Shown here one piece after another: positions 8,025-16,028 of a stretch of 34,692 nucleotides of DNA. The translations under genes were made by a program, and so were the position numbers. The stretch is taken from the NCBI GenBank assembly GCA_002397315.1, contig DHAE01000019.1, forward strand, positions 1 to 34,692, in the 5' to 3' direction. This stretch comes from Comamonadaceae bacterium UBA4962. GTDB taxonomy: Bacteria; Pseudomonadota; Gammaproteobacteria; Burkholderiales; Burkholderiaceae_C. The number at the start of each line of letters is the position of its first letter. Within the stretch, counting starts at the first letter, position 1. Below the pieces are notes generated by a model. That model searched no databases, was not told the DNA's origin, and worked only from the letters and a program-made list of their open reading frames with translations.

Positions 8025-8897
8025 TCAGGCCACGGAGTCGGCCGGCAGGCGCTGCAGCATGGCCAGGCTCTTGGATACCGTGTCGCGCAGTTCGCGGCGG
8101 TCGCAGATGAAGTCCACGGCACCCTTGGTCTGCAGGAACTCGGCGCGCTGGAAGCCTTCCGGCAGCGTCACGCGCACGGTGGATTCGATCACGCGCGGGC
8201 CCGCGAAGCCGATCAGCGCCTTGGGCTCGGCGATCACGATGTCGCCCACGAAGGCGAAACCCGCCGAGACGCCGCCCATGGTCGGGTCGGTGAGCACGCT
8301 GATGTAGGGCAGGCCCTTCTTGGCGAGCCGCGTGAGCGCGGCATTGGTCTTGGCCATCTGCATGAGCGAGAGCAGGCCTTCCTGCATGCGCGCGCCGCCC
8401 GTGGCGGTGAAGCAGATGAACGGCACCTTCTGCTCGATCGCGGTCTCCACGCCGCGCACGAAGCGCTCGCCCACCACGCTGCCCATCGAGCCGCCCATGA
8501 AGTCGAACTCGAAGCAGGCGACCACCACGTTGATGCTCTTGACCGAGCCGCCCATGACGATGAGCGCATCGGTCTCGCCCGTGTTCTCCAGCGCTTCCTT
8601 CAGGCGCTCGGTGTACTTGCGGCTGTCCTTGAACTTGAGCGCGTCCACCGGCAGCACTTCCTGGCCCAGTTCGTAGCGTCCTTCCGGATCGAGGAAGGCA
8701 TCCAGCCGCGCGCGGGCATTGATGCGGTGGTGGTGGCTGCAGTGCGGGCAGACGTTCTGGTTGTGCTCCAGATCGGTCTTGTAGAGCACCGTCTCGCAGC
8801 TCGGGCACTTGATCCACAGCCCCTCGGGCACCTGGCGGCGCTCCGTCGGGTCGGAATGCTGGATCTTGGACGGCAGGAGTTTTTCGAGCCAGGACAT
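8025..8897 (-). CDS. accD: Acetyl-CoA carboxylase carboxyltransferase subunit beta
   Basis: AccD of 290 residues, usual length. With AccA it transfers the carboxyl group from carboxybiotin to acetyl-CoA, making malonyl-CoA, the first step of fatty-acid synthesis in the cytoplasm. The N-terminal four-cysteine zinc ribbon is intact (C31, C34, C50, C53: CPSCETVLYK...CPHC). The crotonase-fold carboxyltransferase part shows FDFMGGSMGSVVGERFVRGVE, CFTATGGARMQEGLLSLMQMAK and DPTMGGVSAGFAFVGDI, with the paired glycine motifs that form the oxyanion holes. The ATG at 8895-8897 gives MSWLEKLLPSKI, the conserved start. It is the last gene after trpA, 181 nt downstream across a REP-like element, and is followed by a terminator. 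Confidence 0.98.
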   Translation of the reverse strand: MSWLEKLLPSKIQHSDPTERRQVPEGLWIKCPSCETVLYKTDLEHNQNVCPHCSHHHRINARARLDAFLDPEGRYELGQEVLPVDALKFKDSRKYTERLKEALENTGETDALIVMGGSVKSINVVVACFEFDFMGGSMGSVVGERFVRGVETAIEQKVPFICFTATGGARMQEGLLSLMQMAKTNAALTRLAKKGLPYISVLTDPTMGGVSAGFAFVGDIVIAEPKALIGFAGPRVIESTVRVTLPEGFQRAEFLQTKGAVDFICDRRELRDTVSKSLAMLQRLPADSVA

Positions 8898-8969
8898 GGA
8901 TGTATTCCTCGAATGAATGGCAAAGGTGGCAGCACCGCAACCTCAAAACCGGCGCGGCCCACGCCAGTG

Positions 8970-9075
8970 GACGCCACGGAACCGGCTCCGCCGGGCCGCA
9001 GGCGTCGTCCCCCTTCCCGCGCAACGCGCGAGAGAAGGGGGAAGCGGCAAAGCCGCTCAGGGGGATGATCCCCGA
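8970..9075. repeat. REP-like palindromic element between trpA and accD
   Basis: The gap holds three adjacent palindromes: CCCCCTTC (9009-9016) pairing with GAAGGGGG (9034-9041) around an inner GCGC-AAC-GCGC; AGCGGC-AAA-GCCGCT (9043-9057); and GGGGAT-G-ATCCCC (9061-9073). A GC-rich lead-in (8970-9008) precedes them. The compact multi-hairpin layout in an intercistronic gap is typical of repetitive extragenic palindromes; I believe similar units recur in Acidovorax-type genomes, but no second copy is in this window, so its repeat status is an inference. Confidence 0.6.
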
Positions 9076-9078
9076 ATT

Positions 9079-9960
9079 CTACGTGTCGAGCGCCTTGCGC
9101 ACCCCCCGCAGGAAATCGACGGCCAGGGGCACCACCTTCTCGTGCGGCTGGTCGTCCAGCAACTGGATGATGCGGCTGCCGATCACCACCGCGTCGGCCA
9201 CGCGGCCGATGGCCTGCGCGGTGGCCGCGTCGCGGATGCCGAAGCCCACGCCCACGGGAATGTGCACGTGGCGGCGGATCACCGGCAGCATGGCCTCCAC
9301 GGCCGTGGTGTCGAGCGCGCCGGAGCCGGTCACGCCCTTGAGCGAGACGTAGTAGACATACCCGCTCGCCACGCGTGCCACCTGCTGCATGCGCTCCTCC
9401 GTGCTGGTGGGGGCCAGCAGGAAGATCAGGTCCATGCCGCGTGCGCGCAGCCGGGCAGCGAAGTCCTCGCACTCCTCGGGCGGGTAGTCCACGATCAGCA
9501 CGCCGTCCACGCCGGCCTCGGCCGCGTCGCGCACGAAGGCGTCCTCGCCGTGGACCTGGTCGTAGCGCTCCACCGGGTTGGCATAGCCCATCAGCACCAC
9601 GGGCGTCTTCGTGTTGCGCTGGCGGAACTCGCGCACGTGGCCCAGCACCTGGGCCATGCCGACACCGAGCGACAGGGCCTTCTCGCCGGCCTTCTGGATC
9701 ACCGGGCCGTCGGCCATCGGGTCGGAGAACGGCACGCCCAATTCGATCACGTCGGCACCGGCTTCCACCATGCCGTGCATGAGCGCGGGCGTGATGTCGG
9801 CGAACGGGAAGCCGGCCGTGACGTAGGGAATCAGGGCCTTGCGGCCGCGCGCCTGCAGGTCCGCGAACGCCGTGGCGATGCGTCCTTGCGGGGCAGGCGT
9901 GGCCAAGGCCGGCGCGTCGGTGCCGGGAGATGAAGAAGTCGTCATGGAAACTGCGCTCAT
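9079..9960 (-). CDS. trpA: Tryptophan synthase subunit alpha
   Basis: Cleaves indole-3-glycerol phosphate to indole and glyceraldehyde-3-phosphate; the indole passes through a tunnel to TrpB. The TIM-barrel protein is 293 residues from the ATG at 9958-9960, with the catalytic glutamate E73 in VIELGVPFSDP and the aspartate D84 in PMADGPVIQ, plus YYVSLKGVTG and GVGFGIRDAATA phosphate-binding loops. The ATG overlaps the trpB stop by 4 nt, supporting this start; a second in-frame ATG at 9945 would shorten it by five residues. About 25 poorly conserved residues precede RIATAFADLQARGRKALIPYVTAG, where the family alignment normally begins. Confidence 0.97.
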   Translation of the reverse strand: MSAVSMTTSSSPGTDAPALATPAPQGRIATAFADLQARGRKALIPYVTAGFPFADITPALMHGMVEAGADVIELGVPFSDPMADGPVIQKAGEKALSLGVGMAQVLGHVREFRQRNTKTPVVLMGYANPVERYDQVHGEDAFVRDAAEAGVDGVLIVDYPPEECEDFAARLRARGMDLIFLLAPTSTEERMQQVARVASGYVYYVSLKGVTGSGALDTTAVEAMLPVIRRHVHIPVGVGFGIRDAATAQAIGRVADAVVIGSRIIQLLDDQPHEKVVPLAVDFLRGVRKALDT

Positions 9961-11225
9961 GCCGCAGGCCCTCCCTTCACGGCGTGGCCCCGCATCGATG
10001 GGCGGTCGTAGAAGTCTGCGCCGGAGAGGTCCGCCACGGTGCCGATGTCCTTGTCGCCGCGGCCGGACAGGTTCACCAGGATGGACTGGTTGGCGCGCAG
10101 GGTCTTGGCGAGCTGCATCGCGTAGGCGATGGCGTGGCTCGATTCGAGCGCCGGGATGATGCCTTCGGTGCGGCACAGGTAGTGGAAGGCGTCGAGCGCC
10201 TCCTTGTCGGTGATGCCCACGTATTCGGCGCGGCCGATTTCCTGCAGCCAGGCGTGCTCGGGGCCGACGCCGGGGTAGTCGAGGCCGGCGCTGATGCTGT
10301 GCGTCTCGGTGATCTGGCCGTTCTGGTCCTGCAGGATGAAGGTGCGGTTGCCGTGCAGCACGCCCGCGCTGCCGCGCTGCAGCGACGCCGAATGCTTGCC
10401 GCTGTCCAGCCCCTCGCCGGCCGCCTCCACGCCGATGAGGCGCGTTTGCCGGTAAGGGATGTAGGGGTGGAAGATGCCCATGGCGTTGCTGCCGCCGCCC
10501 ACGCAGGCGATCACCGCATCGGGGTGCTCGGCGGCGATGCGCTGCTCGGCCAGCATGCCGGGCATTTGTTCGAGGCACTCGGTGCCGATCACGCTCTGGA
10601 AGTCGCGCACCATCATCGGATAGGGGTGCGGGCCGGCCACGGTGCCGATGATGTAGAAGGTGTCGTCCACGTTCGCGACCCAGTCGCGCATGGCCTCGTT
10701 AAGCGCGTCCTTGAGCGTGCGGCTGCCGGATTCCACGGGCACCACGGTGGCGCCCAGCAGCTTCATGCGGTAGACGTTCGGGCTCTGGCGCTTCACGTCT
10801 TCCGCGCCCATGTAGACCACGCACTCCAGGCCGTAGCGCGCGCAGATGGTGGCCGTGGCCACGCCGTGCTGGCCGGCGCCGGTCTCGGCGATCACGCGCG
10901 GTTTGCCCATGCGGCGGGCGAGCATGGCCTGGCCGATCACGTTGTTGATCTTGTGCGCGCCCGTGTGGTTGAGGTCTTCCCGCTTGAGGAAGATCTGCGC
11001 GCCGCCCATCTCGCGGCTCATGCGCGCGGCGTGGTAGACCGGCGAGGGCCGCCCCACGAAGTGCGCGAGTTCGCTGTGGAATTCCTTCAGGAACTCCGGG
11101 TCGTTCTGGTAGCGGGCATAGGCCTCGCGCAGCTCGGTGAGGGCGTGCGTGAGCGTCTCGCTCGCGAAACTGCCGCCGTAGCGGCCGAAGTGGCCCGACG
11201 CGTCGGGCTGTTGGTAGGAAAGCAT
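9957..11225 (-). CDS. trpB: Tryptophan synthase subunit beta
   Basis: PLP enzyme joining indole and serine to make tryptophan, partner of TrpA. The protein is 422 residues. The Schiff-base lysine is K92 in HTGAHKINNV; ETGAGQHGVATAT, the phosphate-cup GGGSNAMGIF and the C-terminal VNLSGRGDKD are all intact. The ATG at 11223-11225 overlaps the trpF TGA by one base (TGATG); a TTG directly before it is less likely to be the start. Protein start MLSYQQPDASGHFGRYGGSF matches the TrpB1 type. It is slightly longer than the common ~400 residues, as is usual in this bacterial group. Translationally coupled to trpF and trpA. Confidence 0.98.
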   Translation of the reverse strand: MLSYQQPDASGHFGRYGGSFASETLTHALTELREAYARYQNDPEFLKEFHSELAHFVGRPSPVYHAARMSREMGGAQIFLKREDLNHTGAHKINNVIGQAMLARRMGKPRVIAETGAGQHGVATATICARYGLECVVYMGAEDVKRQSPNVYRMKLLGATVVPVESGSRTLKDALNEAMRDWVANVDDTFYIIGTVAGPHPYPMMVRDFQSVIGTECLEQMPGMLAEQRIAAEHPDAVIACVGGGSNAMGIFHPYIPYRQTRLIGVEAAGEGLDSGKHSASLQRGSAGVLHGNRTFILQDQNGQITETHSISAGLDYPGVGPEHAWLQEIGRAEYVGITDKEALDAFHYLCRTEGIIPALESSHAIAYAMQLAKTLRANQSILVNLSGRGDKDIGTVADLSGADFYDRPSMRGHAVKGGPAA

Positions 11226-11959
11226 CAATCGTTCTTCGCAAAATGCCCATCGGCCGCGCGCACGGCGGCGATGAAGCGTTGGATCTTGCCGGCGTCCTTG
11301 ATGCCCCGCAGCGGACGGCCGTCGGGGCCTTCGGCTTCCACGCCGGAACTGACGTCAACCGCGAGCGAGAGGCCGCGCGGCCGCACCTGCAAGATGCCAT
11401 CGGTCACGTTTGCAGGCGTGAGTCCACCAGACAAAACGAGGTGAGAGCCGACGCTTGGTGGAAGGAGTGACCAATTGAATGCCTTGCCGCCGCCGCCATA
11501 GCCGTCGACGTGGGCGTCGAGCAGGATGGCCTGGGCGTGTGAGTATTGCTCGGCGAATTGTACGAGGTCGAACGCCGGGGCGTGCGCGTCCAGGGGAATG
11601 CGCGCCGCCCGCACGAAGGGCCGCCGCCCCGCGTCTGCCGCGGCGCGGCAGGCCTCGGGGGTCTCGTCACCGTGGAACTGCAGCAGCGCGGCTGGGATCT
11701 CCGCGCAGGCGGCCCGTACGTCATCGGGCTCGGCATTGACGAACAGCAGCACGGGCGTGACGAAAGGCGGCAGGCGCCGGGCCAGCTTGGCCGCGCGCGC
11801 GGGTGTGACGGCCCTCGGGCTCTTGGCATAGAGCACGAAGCCGACCGCATCCGCCCCGGCCTGCACGGCCGCGTCCACGTCCTGCTCGCGGGTGAGCCCG
11901 CAGATCTTGATGCGCGTGCGCTGGGTGGCGGAGGCGGTGGGAGCGTCAGGTGTGGACAT
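11225..11959 (-). CDS. trpF: Phosphoribosylanthranilate isomerase
   Basis: Isomerises N-(5-phosphoribosyl)anthranilate in tryptophan synthesis. The 244-residue TIM-barrel carries the catalytic cysteine C20 in RIKICGLTREQDVDAAVQAGADAVGFV, the PRAV loop, LLQFHGDE, LLDAHVDGYGGGGKAFNW (catalytic aspartate region) and the C-terminal LSGGLTPANV and DVSSGVE phosphate-binding loops. A 13-residue Ser/Thr/Ala-rich tail precedes the barrel, so the true start could also be slightly later, but no other good start is visible. It lies 79 nt downstream of truA and overlaps trpB by one base. trpF-trpB-trpA are together, while trpC/D/E are elsewhere, as is normal for Burkholderiales. Confidence 0.97.
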   Translation of the reverse strand: MSTPDAPTASATQRTRIKICGLTREQDVDAAVQAGADAVGFVLYAKSPRAVTPARAAKLARRLPPFVTPVLLFVNAEPDDVRAACAEIPAALLQFHGDETPEACRAAADAGRRPFVRAARIPLDAHAPAFDLVQFAEQYSHAQAILLDAHVDGYGGGGKAFNWSLLPPSVGSHLVLSGGLTPANVTDGILQVRPRGLSLAVDVSSGVEAEGPDGRPLRGIKDAGKIQRFIAAVRAADGHFAKND

Positions 11960-12038
11960 CGCGGCTGGGTGGGTGTGAGGGGCTTGGACGAAGGCCGGGC
12001 CGCCAACCAGCCTCGCCGGTCAGCCGCCGCGCAGGCCG

Positions 12039-12875
12039 TCAGGGCAGCCAATCATACGCAGCCGTGCGCGTGGGCAGTTCCCAGGAGGGATCGTAGACCG
12101 GGCCGAGAAAGTACAGGCCGTCCGGGGAGAAGGTCGGCGCCGCCGCGTCGCGCGAGCGGGCCTGCAGCACCGATGCCATCCAGCCGGGCGGATGCTGCCC
12201 CTGGCCGATGGCCACGAGGCAGCCCATGATGTTGCGCACCATGTGGTGCAGGAAGGCGTTGCCTTCGAACTCGAAGCGCCAATAGCAGGCGGGAACGTCG
12301 TCGCGGCTGGCCGGACCCTCCGCGCGCGGTGCCCCCGGCAGGCCCCGGCGCGTGATGTCGATGCGGTGCAGGGTCTTGACCGGCGATTTGGCCTGGCAGG
12401 CGGAGGCACGGAACGAGGTGAAATCGTGCTCGCCGAGCAGGTGCGCCGCTGCGGCGCGCATGGCGTCGCCGTCCAGCGCATGGAAGACCCAGCCCACCCG
12501 GCCTGCCTCCACGCTGGGGCGCACGGGCGACTGCAGCAGCACGTAGGCATAGCGCCGTGCGGTGGCGCAGGCGCGGGAATGGAAGGCCTCGGGCACGGTG
12601 CGCGCCCACTGCACCGCGATGTCCGGCGGCAGGAAGGTGTTGGTGCCGCGCACCCAGGAAAACGGCGCGCGCTCCAGCGGCGTGTCGAAATGCACCACCT
12701 GCATGAGGCCGTGCACGCCCGCGTCGGTGCGCCCGGCGCAGACCGTGGACACCTCGTGCGTGGCGAAGCGCGCCAGGGCCGCCTCGAGCCGGTCCTGCAC
12801 GGTGAGGCCGCCGGGCTGGCTCTGCCAGCCGCGGTAGGCCGACCCGTTGTAGCTCACGCCCAGTGCCACCCTCAT
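12039..12875 (-). CDS. truA: tRNA pseudouridine(38-40) synthase
   Basis: Converts uridines 38-40 of the tRNA anticodon arm to pseudouridine. The 278-residue protein starts MRVALGVSYNGSAYRGWQSQ and has the catalytic aspartate D51 in CAGRTDAGVHG. Other family marks are FHSRACATARRYAYVL, GEHDFTSFRASACQAKSPVKTL and the C-terminal GNAFLHHMVRNIMGCL. An insert rich in Ala/Pro/Arg around residues 178-193 is a loop extension. It starts 49 nt after fimV and precedes trpF by 79 nt, all on one strand, in the fimV-truA-trpFBA arrangement seen in many beta- and gammaproteobacteria. Confidence 0.97.
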   Translation of the reverse strand: MRVALGVSYNGSAYRGWQSQPGGLTVQDRLEAALARFATHEVSTVCAGRTDAGVHGLMQVVHFDTPLERAPFSWVRGTNTFLPPDIAVQWARTVPEAFHSRACATARRYAYVLLQSPVRPSVEAGRVGWVFHALDGDAMRAAAAHLLGEHDFTSFRASACQAKSPVKTLHRIDITRRGLPGAPRAEGPASRDDVPACYWRFEFEGNAFLHHMVRNIMGCLVAIGQGQHPPGWMASVLQARSRDAAAPTFSPDGLYFLGPVYDPSWELPTRTAAYDWLP

Positions 12876-12924
12876 GGCCGCAGCCCCGCAGGGCCGTGTC
12901 GCCCGCGCAGGGCTCGTCCGGCCA

Positions 12925-15765
12925 TCAACCCAGGTCGCCCAGCAGGCGCTGCGCCCGGGCCTTGAGCGGCCCGGAGGATTCCGCGATCACTTCCTCGACC
13001 AGCGTGCGGGCCCCTTCGGTGTCTCCGATCGCATTGAATTCTTCCGCCAGCGCGAGCTTGGTGGCGAGCGGATCGTCCGGCAGCTCGAGCGCGTCCGCGG
13101 CGGACTCGTCTTCGGGGAAGCCCGAGGTGGCTGGGGCTGCCGGCTCCGTGCCAGGGCGCGCAGCCTCGGCATCCAGATCCAGCGACAGGTCGCCCAGGTC
13201 GAATTCGAGCGGCACGGGGGCCGATGACGGTGCCGGCTCGGGCTCCAGCGAAGCGCGGGTGGAATCCTGCAGCGAGAACTCGTCGGGGAAGTCGAGCGCG
13301 GGGGGCTGCGGCGCCTCGGCGGGCGGCTGGGGTGCCATCGGCGCGGGTTCGGTGGGCTCGGGATCGAAGGCCAGGGGCTCGCCGGACGGCTCGGGCATGG
13401 GCGCGGGGGCCAGCGGCGGCGCGATGGACGCGGCGAATGCGCCCGGGGCGGCCGGCGCCTCGGTCAGGGCGTCGTCCGGCAGGTCGAGATCCAGGTCCAG
13501 ATCCAGGTCGGGCGGCTGCACTGCCGCGGGAGTGGCGGCATACGCGGCGGCAGCGCCCGCGGCCGCTCCGGCTGCAGCGGCTGCGGCGGTCCCGGCTCCG
13601 CCCGCGCTGCGGCCGTCGGTGAGCGTGCTCGCGAAACCTTCGCTGGGATAGGCAGGCGGTTCGTCGCCGAGCACCGGCGGCCGTCCGCCGGGCTGGTAGA
13701 GAGGGTTCTCCGGATCGATCCCGCGGCCGAGGTCGGACACACGGTTCCAGTCCGGGCCTTCGCCGTCGGTGAGCCGGAACACGTCCTGCGCGACCGCGTT
13801 CAGCGCCTTGCGGTCGTGGCGCTTGGCATAGATTTCCGCCAGCTTGGCATGCACCGCGACCCGGTCGGGATGGTGCCGCAGGGCTTCCTTGAGGATTTCC
13901 TCGGCCTGCAGGTCGCGGCCGTAGGCCAGGTAGACGTCTGCTTCGGCCACCGGATCCACGTCGCCGCCGGCATCCAGCTGGCTGGGCGAGTACACCATGG
14001 ACGAGGAGCCCGTGGTGAGCTGGCTGTTCGCGGTGTCCACGCGCTGTCCGCCGCTCGCGCCGAAGAACGAGTCCGGCTGGAGCTTGCTCTCCAGGAAGGA
14101 GCTGTCCACCGCGTTGCGGTTGCGGCGGTTCTGCGCCGCGCGGTAGACGCCGTAGCCCAGCAGCAGCGCCAGCAGCCCGCCCGCCGCGATCGGCAGCATC
14201 GGGTTTTCGAGCAGGGAGTCGAGGAAGCCGGGCTCCTCGGGAGGCGCTTCGGGCGCCGGTGCGGGCCGGGAGGCGGGCATGGACGCCGGTGCGGCGGGGG
14301 CTGCGGGCGTACCCGAAGCCGCGGCATCGGCGGCCGAGGCCGCAGGAGCCGGTTCCGACGCCGGCGCTGCCGGGGCGGACGCGCCGGGAGCCGGCGCGGC
14401 GGCCGGCGCACTGGCCGCAGGAGCGGGTGCGGCAACGGGTGTGGACACCGCGGGAGCGGCCGCGGATGCCGCGGCGGCAGACGATGCCGCCGGCAGGCTG
14501 CCCACGGGCACGGCCACGCGGCCGGGCCCGGACGCGGCGGAAGCCGGCGCGGGTGCACCGGCAGGCGCGGAGGCGGCGCCCAGCTTGTTGAGTTCGGAGA
14601 TGTTCTTGGACAGCTCGGCCATGCGGGTGGACGCCTGGTCGGCCTGCTTCTCGCGTGCAAGGCGTTCCTCGGCGGCGCGCTGGCCATGGACCGCGCCCTT
14701 CGACAGCGTGAGCTTGTCGGGTGCCGCGGTGGCGGGCTTGCGGTCCTCGACCTGTGCCTGCACGCGTCCGCTGGCGGAGCGTTCGGCGGCGGCCACTCCG
14801 GCGGCGGGCGCAGCACTGGCCAGGCGGCGGCGGAATTCGTTGAAGTCGCGGCTCTGCGCGGCGATGATCTGCCGCGCCTGCGCGGGCGGCGTGGCCTGCG
14901 CCTGGGCCGCATCGGGCATTTGCAGCACGGCGCCGGACTTCACGCGGTTCACGTTGCCGCCGATGAAGGCTTCCGGATTGGCGCGCATCATCGCGACCAG
15001 CATCTGGTCGAGCGACACGCCCGCAGGCCGGTTCGCATTGGCCAGGCGGCCCGCGGTGTCGCCGGGGCGGACCACCACGCTCTCGGGAGCGGAGGACGTG
15101 GGCGATGGCGCGGGCGTGCCGGCCACGGTGGGGGCCGATGGGGGCGTCCGCGCGGGCCGCGGAGCGGCGGCGGGGGCCGGCACGGAGCGAGGGGCCGCGG
15201 CCGCTGCGGGACGGGAAGGCTCGGACGTTTCCACCGACGGGGCCGGCGCTGCGGAGGGCGCAGGGGCCGGAGCGGGGACCGGAGCAGGCACCGGACGCGG
15301 CGCCTGGGCGACCTGCGCCGCGACCGTGGGTGCCGGCGTGTCCCGGCGCGTGGCGGGCGGATCCAGCAGCAGCGTGTAGCTGCGCACCAGCTGCCCGGCG
15401 TTCCAGCTGGTGTCCAGCACCAAGTCCACGAAGGGGTCGTTGACGGGGCGGGTGGTCGTCAGGCGCAGCACCATCCGGCCATCCGGGCGGCGCTGCAGTT
15501 GCACCTGCAGGTCGTTGATCGCGGGCGACGGCTCCAGGCCCTGGGCGCGGTAGGCCTGCGGCAGGGCGGCGACGGCCCGCAGGGATTCGGCTTCGGACGG
15601 TGTGATCTCCGGCAGGTCGATCTCCGCGCGCAGGGGCTCTCCCAGCGCGGACTGGACCGTCAGGCGCCCGAGGGCGAGTGCGCTGGCATCGGTGGCGTAG
15701 AAGCTGGCCGAAGCGAGGGCCGCCGCGGCCAAAGCAGATAATTTCCAACGATGCATGTGTGCCAT
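12925..15765 (-). CDS. fimV: FimV/HubP-like pole-organising protein
   Basis: A 946-residue, Ala/Pro-rich inner-membrane protein. Order: signal-like helix (residues 7-29), the conserved FimV N-terminal region ALGRLTVQSALGEPLRAEIDLPEI (about 31-140), a Pro/Ala linker, a periplasmic LysM peptidoglycan-binding domain (about 227-285, VVVRPGDTAGRLANANRPAGVSLDQML), a coiled coil (about 355-395), a transmembrane helix (about 524-543), a TPR-like cytoplasmic segment (about 605-660), an acidic linker with a (DL) repeat at 753-762, and the FimV C-terminal domain (898-946, TKLALAEEFNAIGDTEGA). In Pseudomonas and Vibrio relatives these proteins mark the cell pole for type IV pili and chemosensory arrays. 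ATG at 15765 used; ATG at 15756 is equally possible. First gene of the truA-trp-accD string, with its own promoter. Confidence 0.93.
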   Translation of the reverse strand: MAHMHRWKLSALAAAALASASFYATDASALALGRLTVQSALGEPLRAEIDLPEITPSEAESLRAVAALPQAYRAQGLEPSPAINDLQVQLQRRPDGRMVLRLTTTRPVNDPFVDLVLDTSWNAGQLVRSYTLLLDPPATRRDTPAPTVAAQVAQAPRPVPAPVPAPAPAPSAAPAPSVETSEPSRPAAAAAPRSVPAPAAAPRPARTPPSAPTVAGTPAPSPTSSAPESVVVRPGDTAGRLANANRPAGVSLDQMLVAMMRANPEAFIGGNVNRVKSGAVLQMPDAAQAQATPPAQARQIIAAQSRDFNEFRRRLASAAPAAGVAAAERSASGRVQAQVEDRKPATAAPDKLTLSKGAVHGQRAAEERLAREKQADQASTRMAELSKNISELNKLGAASAPAGAPAPASAASGPGRVAVPVGSLPAASSAAAASAAAPAVSTPVAAPAPAASAPAAAPAPGASAPAAPASEPAPAASAADAAASGTPAAPAAPASMPASRPAPAPEAPPEEPGFLDSLLENPMLPIAAGGLLALLLGYGVYRAAQNRRNRNAVDSSFLESKLQPDSFFGASGGQRVDTANSQLTTGSSSMVYSPSQLDAGGDVDPVAEADVYLAYGRDLQAEEILKEALRHHPDRVAVHAKLAEIYAKRHDRKALNAVAQDVFRLTDGEGPDWNRVSDLGRGIDPENPLYQPGGRPPVLGDEPPAYPSEGFASTLTDGRSAGGAGTAAAAAAGAAAGAAAAYAATPAAVQPPDLDLDLDLDLPDDALTEAPAAPGAFAASIAPPLAPAPMPEPSGEPLAFDPEPTEPAPMAPQPPAEAPQPPALDFPDEFSLQDSTRASLEPEPAPSSAPVPLEFDLGDLSLDLDAEAARPGTEPAAPATSGFPEDESAADALELPDDPLATKLALAEEFNAIGDTEGARTLVEEVIAESSGPLKARAQRLLGDLG

Positions 15766-15852
15766 CAGCCGATCAGGGTTGAGCCTTCGCGAAAAGCGCG
15801 GAAGCGGGCGCTCGCCCGGTTCCGCGCCATCGCGTGAAAATATGTAAAAAGC

Positions 15853-15881
15853 ACCATAGCATCAATGTTTTGCAGTGACAA
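15853..15881 (-). promoter_or_regulatory. Sigma-70 promoter of fimV
   Basis: On the minus strand TTGTCA (15876-15881) and TATGGT (15853-15858) are separated by exactly 17 nt, a good match to the vegetative consensus in an AT-richer patch of an otherwise GC-rich region. The start site would fall near 15846, leaving a leader of about 80 nt before fimV. It probably drives fimV, truA and the trp genes behind it. Confidence 0.7.
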
Positions 15882-15989
15882 GCGAGGTGCCGGCCGGTCC
15901 TGCAAGGCGCCTTGGAGCACCTTGTGGACGGCCATTTTCGGCTGTTGTCGTAGGACAACGACTCGTAACAAAGCGTGCCAGAAATCACC

Positions 15990-16011
15990 GGGGGCCAGTT
16001 ACGTGGCCCCC
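15990..16011 (-). terminator. Hairpin after asd, weak terminator
   Basis: An 8-bp stem GGGGGCCA (15990-15997) with TGGCCCCC (16004-16011) and 6-nt loop sits 18 nt after the asd stop. On the minus strand it is followed only by GGTGATTTC, so the T tract is poor; termination may be partial or need Rho. Confidence 0.5.
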
Positions 16012-16028
16012 TGTGGTTTCACGGCCGA

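Noticed and set aside
11226..11228. TTG codon directly before the trpB ATG as start
   Set aside because: The ATG at 11225 forms a TGATG overlap with trpF and matches the usual TrpB N-terminus; TTG would add only one residue.
13500..13620. Minisatellite or CRISPR-like repeat in the Ala-rich part of fimV
   Set aside because: The repetition is codon-level low complexity (poly-Ala, Asp-Leu) within a good reading frame; there are no spaced direct repeats.
12872..15748. 958-codon open frame on the minus strand over fimV, in another frame
   Set aside because: Overlaps fimV completely; the translation is Arg/Ala/Gly-rich without domains, while the fimV frame has LysM, membrane and C-terminal FimV domains.
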